Notes: generated from the letters alone by a model not told the origin. Counted from the first letter of the stretch, positions 52,745-63,502 are shown. The stretch is DNA of 64,000 bases from Craspedostauros australis (GCA_026770025.1 JAMXDE010000020.1:620001-684000), one strand, 5' to 3'. Translations and numbers: made by a program.

Positions 52745-53929
52745 ATGGCATCGCAGCGACTGGCGGTCTCATCGCTGAGGATCTGCCAGCGCAGCCTCCA
52801 ACGAGGCGGTCTGTTCCCGCAGCAACGGTCGTTGCGGAGCGGATACTCATGCCCATCATCCTCGCCACGCATGGCTGATGGCGCAGCGCGCTTCTTCAGC
52901 GGCAAGGATGGCAGCAGAAGCGATGGCGGCAGCGACACTGTGGACAAAAAGAAACACGGTGACGATGATCCGTTCGGTGTGAACTTCGAAGATGGTGACG
53001 ACCACGGACGGTTGGGAACGACCATGCCGCCGAAGTACAAGCGAGACGCAGTCACGGGCAAGTTCACGGGTGAGAAGGAGCGCGAGCTGACCAGGGAAGA
53101 ACAGGGCATGCTCAAGATGGACCCAATCCAAGAGCAGGAGTACCTGGCAGAGCGTCTCAACGAGAGCTGGAATCACACGGAGGCAACCGCGGGCGCCGTC
53201 TCCGACAAGGCGGTCGATCTGGGCAGCCGCATCCGCGATGACAGCATCGGGACCAACGTGTTGGGCAGAAGTCCCGATGCGCTGTCCACCAGGAGCGTTC
53301 TGGATGGCGGCGAGCCCGGGCACAGCGACAAGTCCCAGTTCTCCAAACCCCTCAGCCCGGAGGAGTTCAAGGTCTTCCAGCAGCACATGCAGGACGAGTA
53401 CGACGTCGATGTCGAGGACGGCGACATCCCGGTCGAAACAACCGCAAGAACCACGTCCGACGCTTTCCAGGGTCAGTCTCGGTTGGGCGGGTACGCGGAC
53501 AACGAATACCTCAATTCCAAGTGGCTGTCATCGGAGGCGATGAAGTTCATGAACGATGAGAACGCGGACGACCCGTTCGCTGACCTCATCCCGGCAGATC
53601 TCAACCCGTCCCGCGTCGTCAACAACAGGAAGGCCAAGACCATCCCACGCGAGTTGCTCCACCACAACAACCTGTCGCTTCTGCGACGATACATCACCCC
53701 AACGGGTCAGATCATGAACCGCATGCACTCCCGGTTGGGTGCGAAAGACCAACGCAAGATCGCCAAGCTCGTCAAGCGTGCCAGGAATCTCGGGCTCCTT
53801 CCCCATGAAGGGCAGTTTGCCGTCGAAGCACACGGCAACACCAAGGAGGCGGACATTCACGAAAACAAGGAGTGGGAGGATGAACTTGTGCGTCGCGGTC
53901 TCGTCATCAACAAGGAACGACGAAAATGA
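52745..53929 (+). CDS. Mitochondrial ribosomal protein bS18m
   Basis: 394 residues, single exon. The N-terminus (SLRICQRSLQRGGLFPQQRS) is Arg/Ser-rich, with an Arg-Arg-type mitochondrial presequence look. Residues ~50-280 are acidic and hydrophilic, without a recognised domain. Residues ~305-345 are the bS18 core: RELLHHNNLSLLRRYITPTG, QIMNRMHSRLGAKDQRKIAK, LVKRARNLGLLPHEGQF, matching bacterial S18 (LLRRFI...GKI..R..TG.....QR.L..AIKRAR.L.LLPF). It binds 16S-type rRNA and bS6 in the small-subunit platform. At 394 residues it is about five times bacterial S18; the long acidic N-terminal extension is the odd part. The short C-terminal tail is charged. Confidence 0.85.
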   Translation: MASQRLAVSSLRICQRSLQRGGLFPQQRSLRSGYSCPSSSPRMADGAARFFSGKDGSRSDGGSDTVDKKKHGDDDPFGVNFEDGDDHGRLGTTMPPKYKRDAVTGKFTGEKERELTREEQGMLKMDPIQEQEYLAERLNESWNHTEATAGAVSDKAVDLGSRIRDDSIGTNVLGRSPDALSTRSVLDGGEPGHSDKSQFSKPLSPEEFKVFQQHMQDEYDVDVEDGDIPVETTARTTSDAFQGQSRLGGYADNEYLNSKWLSSEAMKFMNDENADDPFADLIPADLNPSRVVNNRKAKTIPRELLHHNNLSLLRRYITPTGQIMNRMHSRLGAKDQRKIAKLVKRARNLGLLPHEGQFAVEAHGNTKEADIHENKEWEDELVRRGLVINKERRK

Positions 53930-54689
53930 GGCTGTGAGATTGAGTGCAGCAGTATTCGTACGTGTCTGCACAGCCGAGTAGACCTGACCATCATTGTGGA
54001 CAATGGTGTGTTCTTCAGAATGTCAAATATTACCCCCGGCACTGCCATGACTTAGTTTTCGGAGCGCGCCTGAATGTTACGAATGCCTCGAATACTCCAA
54101 CCTGCGTCGCATGGTGAGTACCATGCTATATGTTCGATGTGCGATGGTGTGCCTGTGTTCACAGACTCCTTTTCGAAACCAAAGTGTGACACGTATCTAT
54201 TGCAATGGATACGAGGAGGGGCAACCTCCATGGGAATTCTGTTTCGGTCGGTTTGGCCCAAATCGAGGATTCAGGTTGTCCTCACAAAATGAAATCGCAT
54301 TCCGGAAATCGAACACCAAGCACGAGCAATGGACTGCCATGGTGGTGACGATCATGGATCGATGCGCACGCCACCATTCAAGCCACTCATCAAATTCATT
54401 CGCAACATCTTCCACACGTTCGTGCATACCCGTAGTCCTCTTATCGCACCATACTAGTACCAGTACGGCAATACTCATCACATGCATCGTGTTGAAACAC
54501 GATACAAATGGACAACAACAGATCCTCACCACAAAACCCGAAAGTTAATGAACGACAACCGACACTTCCCAGCGAGTACATACCATACGTACTCGTCGTA
54601 TTCTACTCTACTACCATCACAGCTGTCAACATCAACCTACCAAACGAGTTGCTGTCCCATGAATCGATACTGTAATCAAGACAAGAAAG
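53930..54689. other. Intergenic region
   Basis: 760 bp with repeats of the element near 54586-54600 (TACGTACTCGTCGTA) and CTAGTACCAGTACGG near 54452. No gene recognised. Confidence 0.55.
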
Positions 54690-55124
54690 ATGAAGATCTC
54701 TTCGTTCAAGATGCTTCCTGTGCTATGGCTGGCCGCTGCGGGGGCCGTCCCTGCTGCGGCACCTGATAACAACGCGCCTGCCGCTGGTCACAAACAGGCA
54801 CATACTCTGGCGTTTTCGCCGTTCCGACGACAGCCGGGCATCAAACAACATTTGCCTCCGCCAAGGGTGGCATTCGCAAACCCGCCAGTGGATAATCCAG
54901 GTAACCACACGTCTACCAACGCCGACCATCAAACCCAACCACTGAAAGAAAGCAGAGAAACAGAAAGTGCATTCTATCATGCTGGCGAATTTATTGGCAG
55001 ATTCATAGTCAAGCCAGGTCTGCTGTTGCTGGTAATCTGCTTCCAGATTATGTTTGTTTACGTCCTTGTAGAAGCATTCGTATCGTCAATCAACGACTAT
55101 CCAAGGGCGTGCTGCCGTCGGTAA
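54690..55124 (+). CDS. Small predicted membrane protein, unknown
   Basis: 144 residues from an ATG. It starts with a probable signal peptide (MLPVLWLAAAGAVPAAAPDN) and has one C-terminal membrane helix (GRFIVKPGLLLLVICFQIMF, then VYVLVEAFVSS) followed by a short basic Cys-containing tail (RACCRR). The middle is Pro/Asn/His-rich and unstructured. No family recognised. A signal peptide plus a single anchor in so short a frame makes a real gene plausible but not sure; it could also be one exon of a larger gene, since GGTAACCA at ~54900 could act as a donor. Convergent with the hydrolase gene. Confidence 0.45.
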   Translation: MKISSFKMLPVLWLAAAGAVPAAAPDNNAPAAGHKQAHTLAFSPFRRQPGIKQHLPPPRVAFANPPVDNPGNHTSTNADHQTQPLKESRETESAFYHAGEFIGRFIVKPGLLLLVICFQIMFVYVLVEAFVSSINDYPRACCRR

Positions 55125-55425
55125 GGCTTGGCTGTTATGTGCAAAGAACTGTGAAAAATTGTGGACGCCTCTGGAACAACTCGAAAGACTATCCGCCAAA
55201 GACTGTGGTGCTGGTCGTCCAGAGCACAGGGAGTGATCATCACAGGCGCACGAGCAGAGCACAATCATGTGTCGACGTGGGTACAAGTACATTCGAGTAC
55301 GTTACATCAGATAGAGTATTAGTTTCCACTCAAAGTACAACTCGTAGAGATCCCGCACTTTTTTGTATGTTTGTCGGCGTGTATGCCACGACAGCCGCAT
55401 CTGCCTCCGATGTTGATACAGTGTT
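55125..55425. other. Convergent intergenic region
   Basis: 301 bp between two stops. It contains GTACAAGTACATTCGAGTAC at 55281-55300, a doubled form of the recurring element. No gene seen. Confidence 0.6.
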
Positions 55426-56619
55426 CTATTTGAAGATGCCGTCCAGGATGGATGCGAACGAATTTCCCGAGGCTGCCTTCGATGGCGATGCCTTGTTGGA
55501 TTTCGCATGGACGTGCTCCAAAAACTCCAACACGAACGGATTGACCAGCTCCGGTGCTTCGTCATGAGGGCAATGGCCGACGCCATCAAATCCAACCACC
55601 TGTTGCACCGCTGGCTTCTGGATCAGCGCATCCACACGCCGCGACGGCGTCCAAGGATCATCCTTGCCGTAGCATATCCAAACGGGTTTGTTCTCCGGGA
55701 ACATGGCAAGCTGCTGCTCTGGGAGCGGACCGGCGCTGTAGGACAGGGTGTCGAAGACGACGTTGCTGGCACCGTCCAACAGCAGCGGATCCAGCAGCAC
55801 TGCGACCAACGTGTCATCGATCGCCTCCTGTCTCTTGTACGGTTCCTTCAGGATCTGTGCCACGGTGGATGGCGTCGCCAAGGCCTCGAACAATGGCTGG
55901 CCGTTCTCGCGCAATGCCTTTTGGATGGTCCGCACGACTGGCATGGAAATGGACGGGAATGCGATTTCGGCACTGTGCAATTCCCGAAAGTTGGGCGTGA
56001 CAATGCAAATGCCGGTGTACAGATCGGGCGTGTCCATGACAGCCTGCAGCACCGAGCTCGTCCCGATCGAGTTGGAGACCAACGTGATGTCCTTCTTCTT
56101 GACGATATCCTTGCAGAAGTCCGTGATGAGTTCGCTCCACGTGAAGAAGTTGTACGGACTTCCCACCGGATGCTTCAGCTCGATGTCTCGCACCCTGGTG
56201 TTCTTGCCGTTGGCTGTGCCCAGTTCGATGTTTGGCAGGATATCTGGTTCCCGGCCATTCTCTCCGTTGACGGCCTGCGCCTCGGCAGAATCGAACGGTG
56301 GTTTAGAGGAGTATCCATAGCCGAACAGGTCCAGGGCGAATACCTCGTAACCCTCCTCCGCCAGGCCTTTGATCGTTTTGCGCCAGTGATCGCTGTTGAC
56401 GAAGAGGCCATGCACCAGGACTGCCGCTTTCCCACCGCGAGGGCCCGACTTCTGGTATCGGATCTGCTGGTTCTTCCAGCTGTACTTCTGATTCGGCAGG
56501 TTGGTTGCTGGTGAGACCTTGGGAAATGCCGGTGGAGTGTAGGTGTACGCATCGGCGCTGTGCAGCTGCGAGCACACGGCAGCCAACGCCAAGGTGATCT
56601 TGCTGGCAATCGATCTCAT
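55426..56619 (-). CDS. Plastid-type alpha/beta hydrolase (pheophytinase-like subfamily)
   Basis: 397 residues from the ATG at 56619, which starts a signal peptide (SKITLALAAVCSQLHSADAY) with an aromatic residue after the cleavage site, as in diatom plastid proteins. The frame extends 36 codons further up but would bury the signal. Core features: LVHGLFVNSDHWRK (oxyanion), FALDLFGYGYSSKP, nucleophile S in VSNSIGTS, acid D in CYGKDDPWTP, and the C-terminal GHCPHDEAPELVNPFVLEFL with the catalytic His. The GHCPHDE.PELVNP end is typical of the plastid subfamily that contains pheophytinase and its relatives, which release phytol or hydrolyse chlorophyll breakdown products; the exact substrate is inference. 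Divergent from the HROB-like gene. Confidence 0.85.
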   Translation of the reverse strand: MRSIASKITLALAAVCSQLHSADAYTYTPPAFPKVSPATNLPNQKYSWKNQQIRYQKSGPRGGKAAVLVHGLFVNSDHWRKTIKGLAEEGYEVFALDLFGYGYSSKPPFDSAEAQAVNGENGREPDILPNIELGTANGKNTRVRDIELKHPVGSPYNFFTWSELITDFCKDIVKKKDITLVSNSIGTSSVLQAVMDTPDLYTGICIVTPNFRELHSAEIAFPSISMPVVRTIQKALRENGQPLFEALATPSTVAQILKEPYKRQEAIDDTLVAVLLDPLLLDGASNVVFDTLSYSAGPLPEQQLAMFPENKPVWICYGKDDPWTPSRRVDALIQKPAVQQVVGFDGVGHCPHDEAPELVNPFVLEFLEHVHAKSNKASPSKAASGNSFASILDGIFK

Positions 56620-57289
56620 CTTGCACCCGTCTCTTTTCAGTTGCTTCTCCTTGTATGGCAACAACAGTGCAACCAACGAGCATGGCTGGGATGCTTGCTT
56701 CGTCTGTGTGTGGAAGAAGCATCGCACAAGAACGCACGATGATCGGCATCTCCGCTGATCTGTCTCATTTTCTTGATTCTCGTCATCATCATCCTCGCCA
56801 TCGTCAGCGTTCTCATCGTCATCGCTCCGATTAGTTGTGTCAGACGTGGATAACGTGCGAAGGACATGCGCTGCGGACAGGCGAAATGGTCCAAAGACTT
56901 CCTCGGTCTTCTTTTTGAATGTTCAAACAAGACTAAGACACGACTCCATGTGACAATCGGCACGATGGATTCAACGGACTGCAACTGACAAACCCAAATT
57001 TCCATCCAAGACAACAACATCACTGAACACACACCATTCGAAGAGGCGTGTTGGTGCACACGAAAGGTGGCGAGAAATGCCACCTTCCACCTCGTCCGCA
57101 CAACACACTTTCGCTTCCACTCGCCCGAACATGCGGAACACATCACGACCTTCAACTCTTCCAAAGCGGTGTGGTGAGGGTCTGCAGTCAGAGGCAGTGG
57201 TATTCTATGGAGTAGTGCATGTTTGGCAGCGAGCGAAGGAGGTAGTCTTGATGAACTGATGGAGAGAGAGAGATAAATCGCGGCACGAA
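56620..57289. promoter_or_regulatory. Divergent upstream region, hydrolase / HROB-like gene
   Basis: 670 bp between start codons on opposite strands; GAGAGAGAGAGA near 57262-57274 lies just before the HROB-like ATG. No gene seen. Confidence 0.5.
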
Positions 57290-60100
57290 ATGATCGAGAA
57301 ACACACGTGTCTGATACCATACCAAGAAGCAGAGATGAGGACAGCCAAGAACCACCGCAAGCGGCATCTACCGCCAGGTCCTTGCGGGCTGTGGTTTCAG
57401 AGTCACCAGCAGCTGCAGTCAACGAACACGCCCCTGGCGGGCAGAAGCACTGGGTCCAGTCGCAAACGTCAGTCAGTGTCTGGAGGAACGGGCAACCGAA
57501 GCGGCAGCAGCCAGGACGTCAACTCCAATGGCGCAGAAGGCGCATCTTCATCGTCCATGGGTTCATCACAGATCCTGCAACAACAGCTGAACCAAGACCA
57601 AGACCAGGACGATGACGACCACGCAGGAACGAAGGGGTCGCCTGGCGAAGACGTCTCGTTCTCGCCTGCATGGTCGTCCATGCAACTCTCGCTCGATATC
57701 GTCACACCGTACCTCCCGCCGACGTGGAATACGGCACGGGCTGCTTCCAAGCGGTACAGGATACTGCGACCGTACCTTCAGAAGCACTACGCAATGATTT
57801 GGGAGGTGGCACGGGGTCAGCACGACTTCAGGTTGAGGGATGGAGTCAAGTTGCCAGTGTTGATCCGCTCCGTGCAGACCCAGACGAACATCTGGACCGT
57901 TCAATTGCAGGATGATTCTGGATTCCCCATCCAAGCCTGGATAGAGCCCGCATTCGTCCGGTCGCAGTTGCAGGTCCCGCCCGATCAGAACATCATCCGG
58001 CAGGGCGTTGTGTGGATGCTCAAGGACGTGCCCATCATGATCGTGCCCAACGAGAAAGAAGAGCTCCTGGAGCGGATGCTCCTCATTTCGCATGACAGCG
58101 TTGTGCAGGTTTGGACGCCGGAGCAGACATCCTCGGTGCATCAGGAGAAGCATCAGAACACGCCTGGTTCGCAGAACCACTCCAACCTCAATGATTCCAC
58201 CATGTCGCAGCTCTCACCTGGGACGCACCAAAACAATGACTTCTGGCAGTGGATGAGACGTCGGAAAGCGATTCGCGTCGACCCTGCTCTGATGGATGGA
58301 ACGCAGGATGGCGGAGAAACCTTCAATGTTTCCACGCAAGGTGACCAGGATGGTTCTGATCGTAGCGACAGTGGTGACTCCCAATCTGATTCCGATGCCG
58401 GATCCGCATCCGAAGCAAACGGGCGCCACGATCAAAATGACACAGAAGCACCCGCTACCACTGCCGCTGCCAGTCACTCTCAAGTTGGTGAGGCTCAGTT
58501 GCAAAATGAAGTGGATGTAACGAGCGTTCGTGATGATGGATTTCCCAACACGATCACGAGGCAGATCCGATCTCAGCGATCTCACGCCACTGTGCCCAGT
58601 TCATTGAGCCAATCTGGCTGCCACTTCCCATCGCAGTCCCAGTCACAACCACAGCAACAATCTCAGTCGCAATCGCCAAGACATTCCCAATCGCAATCAC
58701 CATCACCATCACGGCCGCGAGTTCTTCCCCATGAAGCGGCCAACGTTCCGCAGCGCGAAGGCATAGCGCAACGAACTGGTCAATCACAACAGCCACCCCA
58801 GGCACAGCCAGAGGCAAATGCACAGACACACCATCAGAGGACAAGTAGTTCTCAGAACGGAAATAGAGGATGCCACAACACAGCCCAAGGACCCTTACAA
58901 AGACCATTCAATTCCTATAGCCAATCCGGACCAGCAGCACCAGCGCAAGGAGATGGTCGGGAGTCTGCAGTGGCTCGATCGCAAACGCTGGTCGGACCAC
59001 AGAATAGAGGCGCAGGTCAGCAATCTGACAATTCGGCTTCTGGCACAGCCGACGACGACCAGCATGGGCCACGCAACGGTGACAGAGTCCAACGCACAGA
59101 CAACGAGCTGCTATCACAGCAAGATTCAGTCTGCCGACAGCTCGAATTCGACTCATCCCAGGAATCCAAGAAAGATGGCAATCGAACCAACGGTGCACCA
59201 CAACGTGCCAGTGCCAACACCAACTCCACGGTCGCGGGCAGGTTTTCGCAATTTGCGAATGCACAACGTTCGCAGCCTTCCCAGCATGCAGCATCTACCA
59301 AGAGCGCTGCTGAAAGGCAAACTGTGATGCCGCGAGACGGGGAGACGTTCCCAGCCACGACAGATGCCAATGTTGTTGATGGAGGAGGCACGCAAAAAGT
59401 TTTCGACGCAACGCCAAACCAAACGTCAACACAGACAGGAAGAGATGTCGACGATGGTGAGGCCCCGAAGCCATCAGATGCCGCAGTTGGCAACACCTCT
59501 CTGAACCCCAAATCGACACAAGAGCATACAAATGCGAACTCAAACGCAAATGCAAGCCACGCAAGTCTACCCGATGGACGCCAAAGCCAGGGGCATGACT
59601 TGTCCTTGGCAGCGAGCGAGGATTCTGTTGACGCCTCACATGCGGCATCAGGCACCCAGCACAACAAGCAGGTCAAGGCGTCATCCAACAGCTTTTGGAA
59701 CAGCGTCGACGATGATGCCATCGACGCTCTCTATGACGACGACGACGACGACGATGAAGACGACGATGCTTATGATGACGGCAATAAGAATATGAATGGG
59801 AATAATGATCACAACGAGAGCATTGGTAATCTGCGCGATCGATCTGACATTGATCACCAAGGAGATCAGCTCGAGCACCACAGAATGGCGACTGCTGATG
59901 TGAACGAACGTGGGGGAGAAGACAACGGCAACGGCATTGACCAGAATGACCAATCCTCAGCCATGTCGACGGCCAAAGAAAATGACGCCGAAGCGGAAAT
60001 GAAAGAAGACGCAACACCGGCGGCACCCTCGCTCTTTTTCGCCAACAGCTTCCAGGACATGGACATGGCCGTCTTTGACGAGGACGACGATGAGGACTAG
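57290..60100 (+). CDS. HROB-like (homologous recombination OB-fold) protein
   Basis: 936 residues, single exon. Near the N-terminus lies HLPPGPCGLWFQ, like the PGPAG motif of HROB (C17orf53/MCM8IP). Residues ~120-280 hold the conserved part: AWSSMQLSLDIVTPYLP, KLPVLIRSVQTQTNIWTVQL, DDSGFPIQAWIEPAFV, RQGVVWMLKDVPIMI, SHDSVVQVW, an OB fold in the order seen in HROB. HROB loads the MCM8-MCM9 helicase for DNA synthesis during recombination. The remaining ~650 residues are Gln/Ser/Asn-rich and disordered, including SQSQSQPQQQSQSQS and an Asp run (~820-835); an acidic end follows. A second Met at 57335 (MRTAKNHRKRH) could be the true start. RAD51 is the natural pathway partner. Confidence 0.72.
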   Translation: MIEKHTCLIPYQEAEMRTAKNHRKRHLPPGPCGLWFQSHQQLQSTNTPLAGRSTGSSRKRQSVSGGTGNRSGSSQDVNSNGAEGASSSSMGSSQILQQQLNQDQDQDDDDHAGTKGSPGEDVSFSPAWSSMQLSLDIVTPYLPPTWNTARAASKRYRILRPYLQKHYAMIWEVARGQHDFRLRDGVKLPVLIRSVQTQTNIWTVQLQDDSGFPIQAWIEPAFVRSQLQVPPDQNIIRQGVVWMLKDVPIMIVPNEKEELLERMLLISHDSVVQVWTPEQTSSVHQEKHQNTPGSQNHSNLNDSTMSQLSPGTHQNNDFWQWMRRRKAIRVDPALMDGTQDGGETFNVSTQGDQDGSDRSDSGDSQSDSDAGSASEANGRHDQNDTEAPATTAAASHSQVGEAQLQNEVDVTSVRDDGFPNTITRQIRSQRSHATVPSSLSQSGCHFPSQSQSQPQQQSQSQSPRHSQSQSPSPSRPRVLPHEAANVPQREGIAQRTGQSQQPPQAQPEANAQTHHQRTSSSQNGNRGCHNTAQGPLQRPFNSYSQSGPAAPAQGDGRESAVARSQTLVGPQNRGAGQQSDNSASGTADDDQHGPRNGDRVQRTDNELLSQQDSVCRQLEFDSSQESKKDGNRTNGAPQRASANTNSTVAGRFSQFANAQRSQPSQHAASTKSAAERQTVMPRDGETFPATTDANVVDGGGTQKVFDATPNQTSTQTGRDVDDGEAPKPSDAAVGNTSLNPKSTQEHTNANSNANASHASLPDGRQSQGHDLSLAASEDSVDASHAASGTQHNKQVKASSNSFWNSVDDDAIDALYDDDDDDDEDDDAYDDGNKNMNGNNDHNESIGNLRDRSDIDHQGDQLEHHRMATADVNERGGEDNGNGIDQNDQSSAMSTAKENDAEAEMKEDATPAAPSLFFANSFQDMDMAVFDEDDDED

Positions 60101-60760
60101 TGATTCATAGTATCCCTTCTATTACACTTCTTGTTTGGTCGAGCCAATGAATGCAATAGGAATCATTGTCTATGTTGCCATACTTGTCACTACTCCTGTG
60201 TAAAGTAGCGCAATGTATTTGCATCCAGCGCCAGCGCAAGAACGATGACTGCACATGGACATGAACATACACTTCCACAGGGGCGGCACGATCCCTTCGA
60301 AATCGTGCGCCATTGACCTAGTTTTGTGCCACGTAGCGTGATGTGGGTTCGCAACAACATATTGATTCGCCTTAGTCGAGCGTGGATCATTTTTGTCGCT
60401 GTTGGCTGGCTGGCGAAGGATGAAAGTCGAAATGTCTGTGTGGGTTGCTGTCGTGTTGGCAGCACATCCGTTGCGTGTGCTTCGGAGGGAGCTGCAGTGT
60501 GCGGAGAACGGTAGTGCCCAAGCAAAAGCCAACAACAACAACAATCACAACAAGAACAACCACAACGACGATACCACCAGCGAAGACCGATACTGCAGCA
60601 ACGAGTACCAAACGAAGCCGCAACAACAACGACAACGACAACGACAACGACAGCTCCACCCCAACGCAACAGGAGAAGGCTGCATCCATCCCACCACCCA
60701 AACGCAAGGATCCAGAGCGAGGTATCATAGCAAGGAACGCCACGACAGCCAGTACCAAAC
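60101..60760. other. Intergenic region with CAA/CGA triplet runs, upstream of ARP1
   Basis: 660 bp. A/C-rich triplet runs (AACAACAACAAC near 60530; CAACGA near 60620-60652) lie within ~230 bp of the ARP1 ATG. Triplet runs of this kind also occur in other leaders of the window. No gene seen. Confidence 0.5.
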
Positions 60761-62839
60761 ATGTCCGCAGAGGAAGCCGCGGTCGCCGCAGAGGCAGGCA
60801 GTTCGCTGCTGCTGAACCAGCCCGTCGTCATTGACAATGGCACATCCACGCTCAAGGCAGGCTTTGCCGGAAGCTCCAAGCCAAAGGTGAGCACACTTAC
60901 TTGAGCACGTACTTGCGCACGTACTAGCGTGGACACTTTAAGAGCAACCACTGCGACGCAACTTCCCAGCGTTTGGATATGCTGGTGCTCCGCAAGATCC
61001 AAACGCAATACTGCTATGCACGCTACTGCTCTACCAGTATGCATGACTAACCCACCAATCCTTGTGACGTGCTAATCTCCTTCCAAATCTTTTGCATTTC
61101 GCGCTCTTGTGAACTGCCATATCATTCGGGACGCTCGTATCGGCGCTGCATCGAATGGCAACGATTCCATGCGTGTTGCTATCGATGCAACCCCTGTTGC
61201 TATTCTTCTTCATTTCGGTGTACACAATCGATTTACGTGTGTGATGTGATGCGCAGGTCGTCATAGGGACGAAGGTGGGCCGGGCCAAGCACATGCGCAT
61301 CATGCCCGGCGGGGCATTGGAATCGGAACAGACGCTTGCTGGACCATCGTCTGTCTTTGTTGGAAAGAAGCTGGATGATCACCGCGGTTCTTTCCTGCTC
61401 GAATACCCAATGGACAAGGGATACGTCGTTGACGGAGGATGGGATGCCATGGAGAATCTTTGGGAGGTAAGGCACGATACAAGTCCGTCATCTTCATGTT
61501 GGCTGTTCGATTACTTGGCTGAGGCATTGAGCTGCCTGCCTCGCCACACCTCGTTATGAGGAATACACATGACAAGCCATGTGTTTGCGTCTCTATTGCA
61601 TTTGCATCCAAGCACTCTACGATGACACATTGGCCCTTGCCAAGGCTGATGTCGAACAACGCACGTCCACAATCATATGATGCACAGCGTGTGTGATTGG
61701 AGTGGCAAATGTCTCATGAAGAAGTCTCATGAATGTGCTGCACATACACCAAAAGAGAGCAAGATGGATCGAGGTGTGAAACAGCAGTTGGATGTGTCTT
61801 CTTTTTGTGTGAAGTCAGGATCAGCTGTTCCCATCGACGTGCCACAACGCGGAGCGTCGATATCATCGCCATTGTTACTACCACTCACCTTGCTGTCCAA
61901 CCATCCAACCATTCATCAAATATTTCCAATCTATTCACCGATCGATCGCCTGGGCTCTTCGGATATCGACAACTGCAGCATCTCTACTCGAAAGATAACC
62001 TAAACGTCAAGACCGACGACCATCCAGTGCTCCTCACAGAGGCACCCATGAACCCGAGACAGAACCGCGACAAGGTGGCAGAAATCTTCTTCGAAACATT
62101 CCGCGCACCGGCCGTTTTCTTCGCCCCTCCAGCTGTCCTCAGTCTCTACGCATCCGGAAGAACGACCGGCGTCGTCCTCGATGTTGGTGAAGGCGTCACC
62201 CATGCCGTTCCTGTCTACGAAGGATTCGCGCTGCCGCACTCCGTCACCCGCTCCGATGTGGCAGGACGGGATGTCACCCGCCAAATGCAGCTCCTGTTGC
62301 GGCGCTCCGGCCTCACTTTCACAACCACAGCCGAGGCCGATCTCGTCAAGCGAATGAAGGAGGAGACGTGCTACCTGACGCAACCAGGAACGCTGGAGGA
62401 GACGGCCGAGAAGGACGCGAAGACACAGTACACCTTGCCGGACGGACAGACCGTCACGTTATCATCGGAACGGTACCAGGCACCAAACATCCTCTTCGAC
62501 CCATCCCTGGTCGGTTCCGAAGAAGCTGGTGTTGCGGATATCCTGGTCAACTCAATCATGAAGAGCGACATCGATCTGAGATCCACCCTGTTCTCCCAGG
62601 TCGTCCTTGCGGGAGGTTCCACCCTGTTCCCTGGCTTCGGAGACCGCATCCTGCACGAGGTCCGCGCGCGATCGCCATCCCACACTCGCATACGAATCTC
62701 CGCACCACCAGAGCGCATCAATTCCACATTCGTTGGTGGGTCCATCCTTGCCAGTCTCGCAACGTTCAAATCCATGTGGGTTTCCCGAGCCGACTTCGAA
62801 GAGCATGGCACGGCGATTTTGCATCAAAATGAGATGTAA
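60761..62839 (+). CDS. ACTR1: Centractin / actin-related protein 1 (dynactin)
   Basis: Exons 60761-60886, 61257-61466 and 61979-62839, both introns phase 0, give 398 residues. The actin fold reads through: VVIDNGTSTLKAGFAGSSKP, VGRAKHMRIMPGGA, YPMDKGYVVDGGWDAMENLW, LYSKDNLNVKTDDHPVLLTE, APMNPRQNRDKVAEIFFETF, LSLYASGRTTGVVLDVGEG, THAVPVYEGFALPHSV, VLAGGSTLFPGFGDRI and FVGGSILASLATFKSMWVS. The loss of actin's DNase loop and the AGALE-like, SKD and PVLLTEAP positions fit ARP1 rather than conventional actin. ARP1 forms the short filament of dynactin, the adaptor for cytoplasmic dynein cargo transport. Length agrees with human ARP1 (376) plus a short acidic N-terminus. The presence of dynactin implies a dynein-based transport system in this organism. 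Confidence 0.92.
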
Positions 62840-63502
62840 AGAGCAGCGTACGAGTAAGAGCAAAAGCACAACAACAAAACAATACCAAGCAACCTCGCAA
62901 ACCAAGCAAGGAAGCAAACCAGCCACATATTTTACAGCGCTCCGTCGTGCAAGTATATCATGTTGACTTGAAGCGTCACCAAGATGGAGCCAAAGACGAA
63001 GTATAAGATCTCTGTAGTCCAAGATCAAGACTTAGGTTGATTGTCTTTGCATGGTTTCCACGGTATTTACACCATCATGCTCACCCCGTACTCATACGTG
63101 GAGAAGTGCAACCTTGTTCTCTGGAGGACCAGCCGTGCTTCCATTTGTCGCATGCCAAATCTACGAGCGTTGCCTGAGCTCGACGAAGATCATGAAACAA
63201 ACGAAGGAAGACAGGAGGAACCATCACTCTGCCATCGACTGATTTTGCTGGCGCATTGATGGTCGGTATGTCATGTCGAAGCATCCATGCTGGTACTCAA
63301 GTAGTGCAATCTCTGGCGATGCTGTCGACGACGTGATTAACCATGCGGTTGTCTAATAGTGATGATGTTGTCACAAGCAGCAAACACGGCGAGATGCTGG
63401 TCGCAAGCTATGGTTTGGGTCTTAACTCGATTATTCTATGATCCAAGGAAACAGCTCCAATACGAGTGCGGTGCGGACGCCCCCCATGCGGATGGAGTCG
63501 TA
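62840..63502. other. Convergent intergenic region
   Basis: 663 bp between the ARP1 stop and the kinase stop. It holds CGTACGAGTAAG (62848-62859) and CGTACTCATACG (63088-63099). No gene seen. Confidence 0.6.

Noticed and set aside
60761-62839. Conventional actin
   Set aside because: Lacks actin's DNase loop and carries ARP1-specific segments (YSKD, PVLLTEAPMNPR with ARP1 spacing, GGSILASLATFK).
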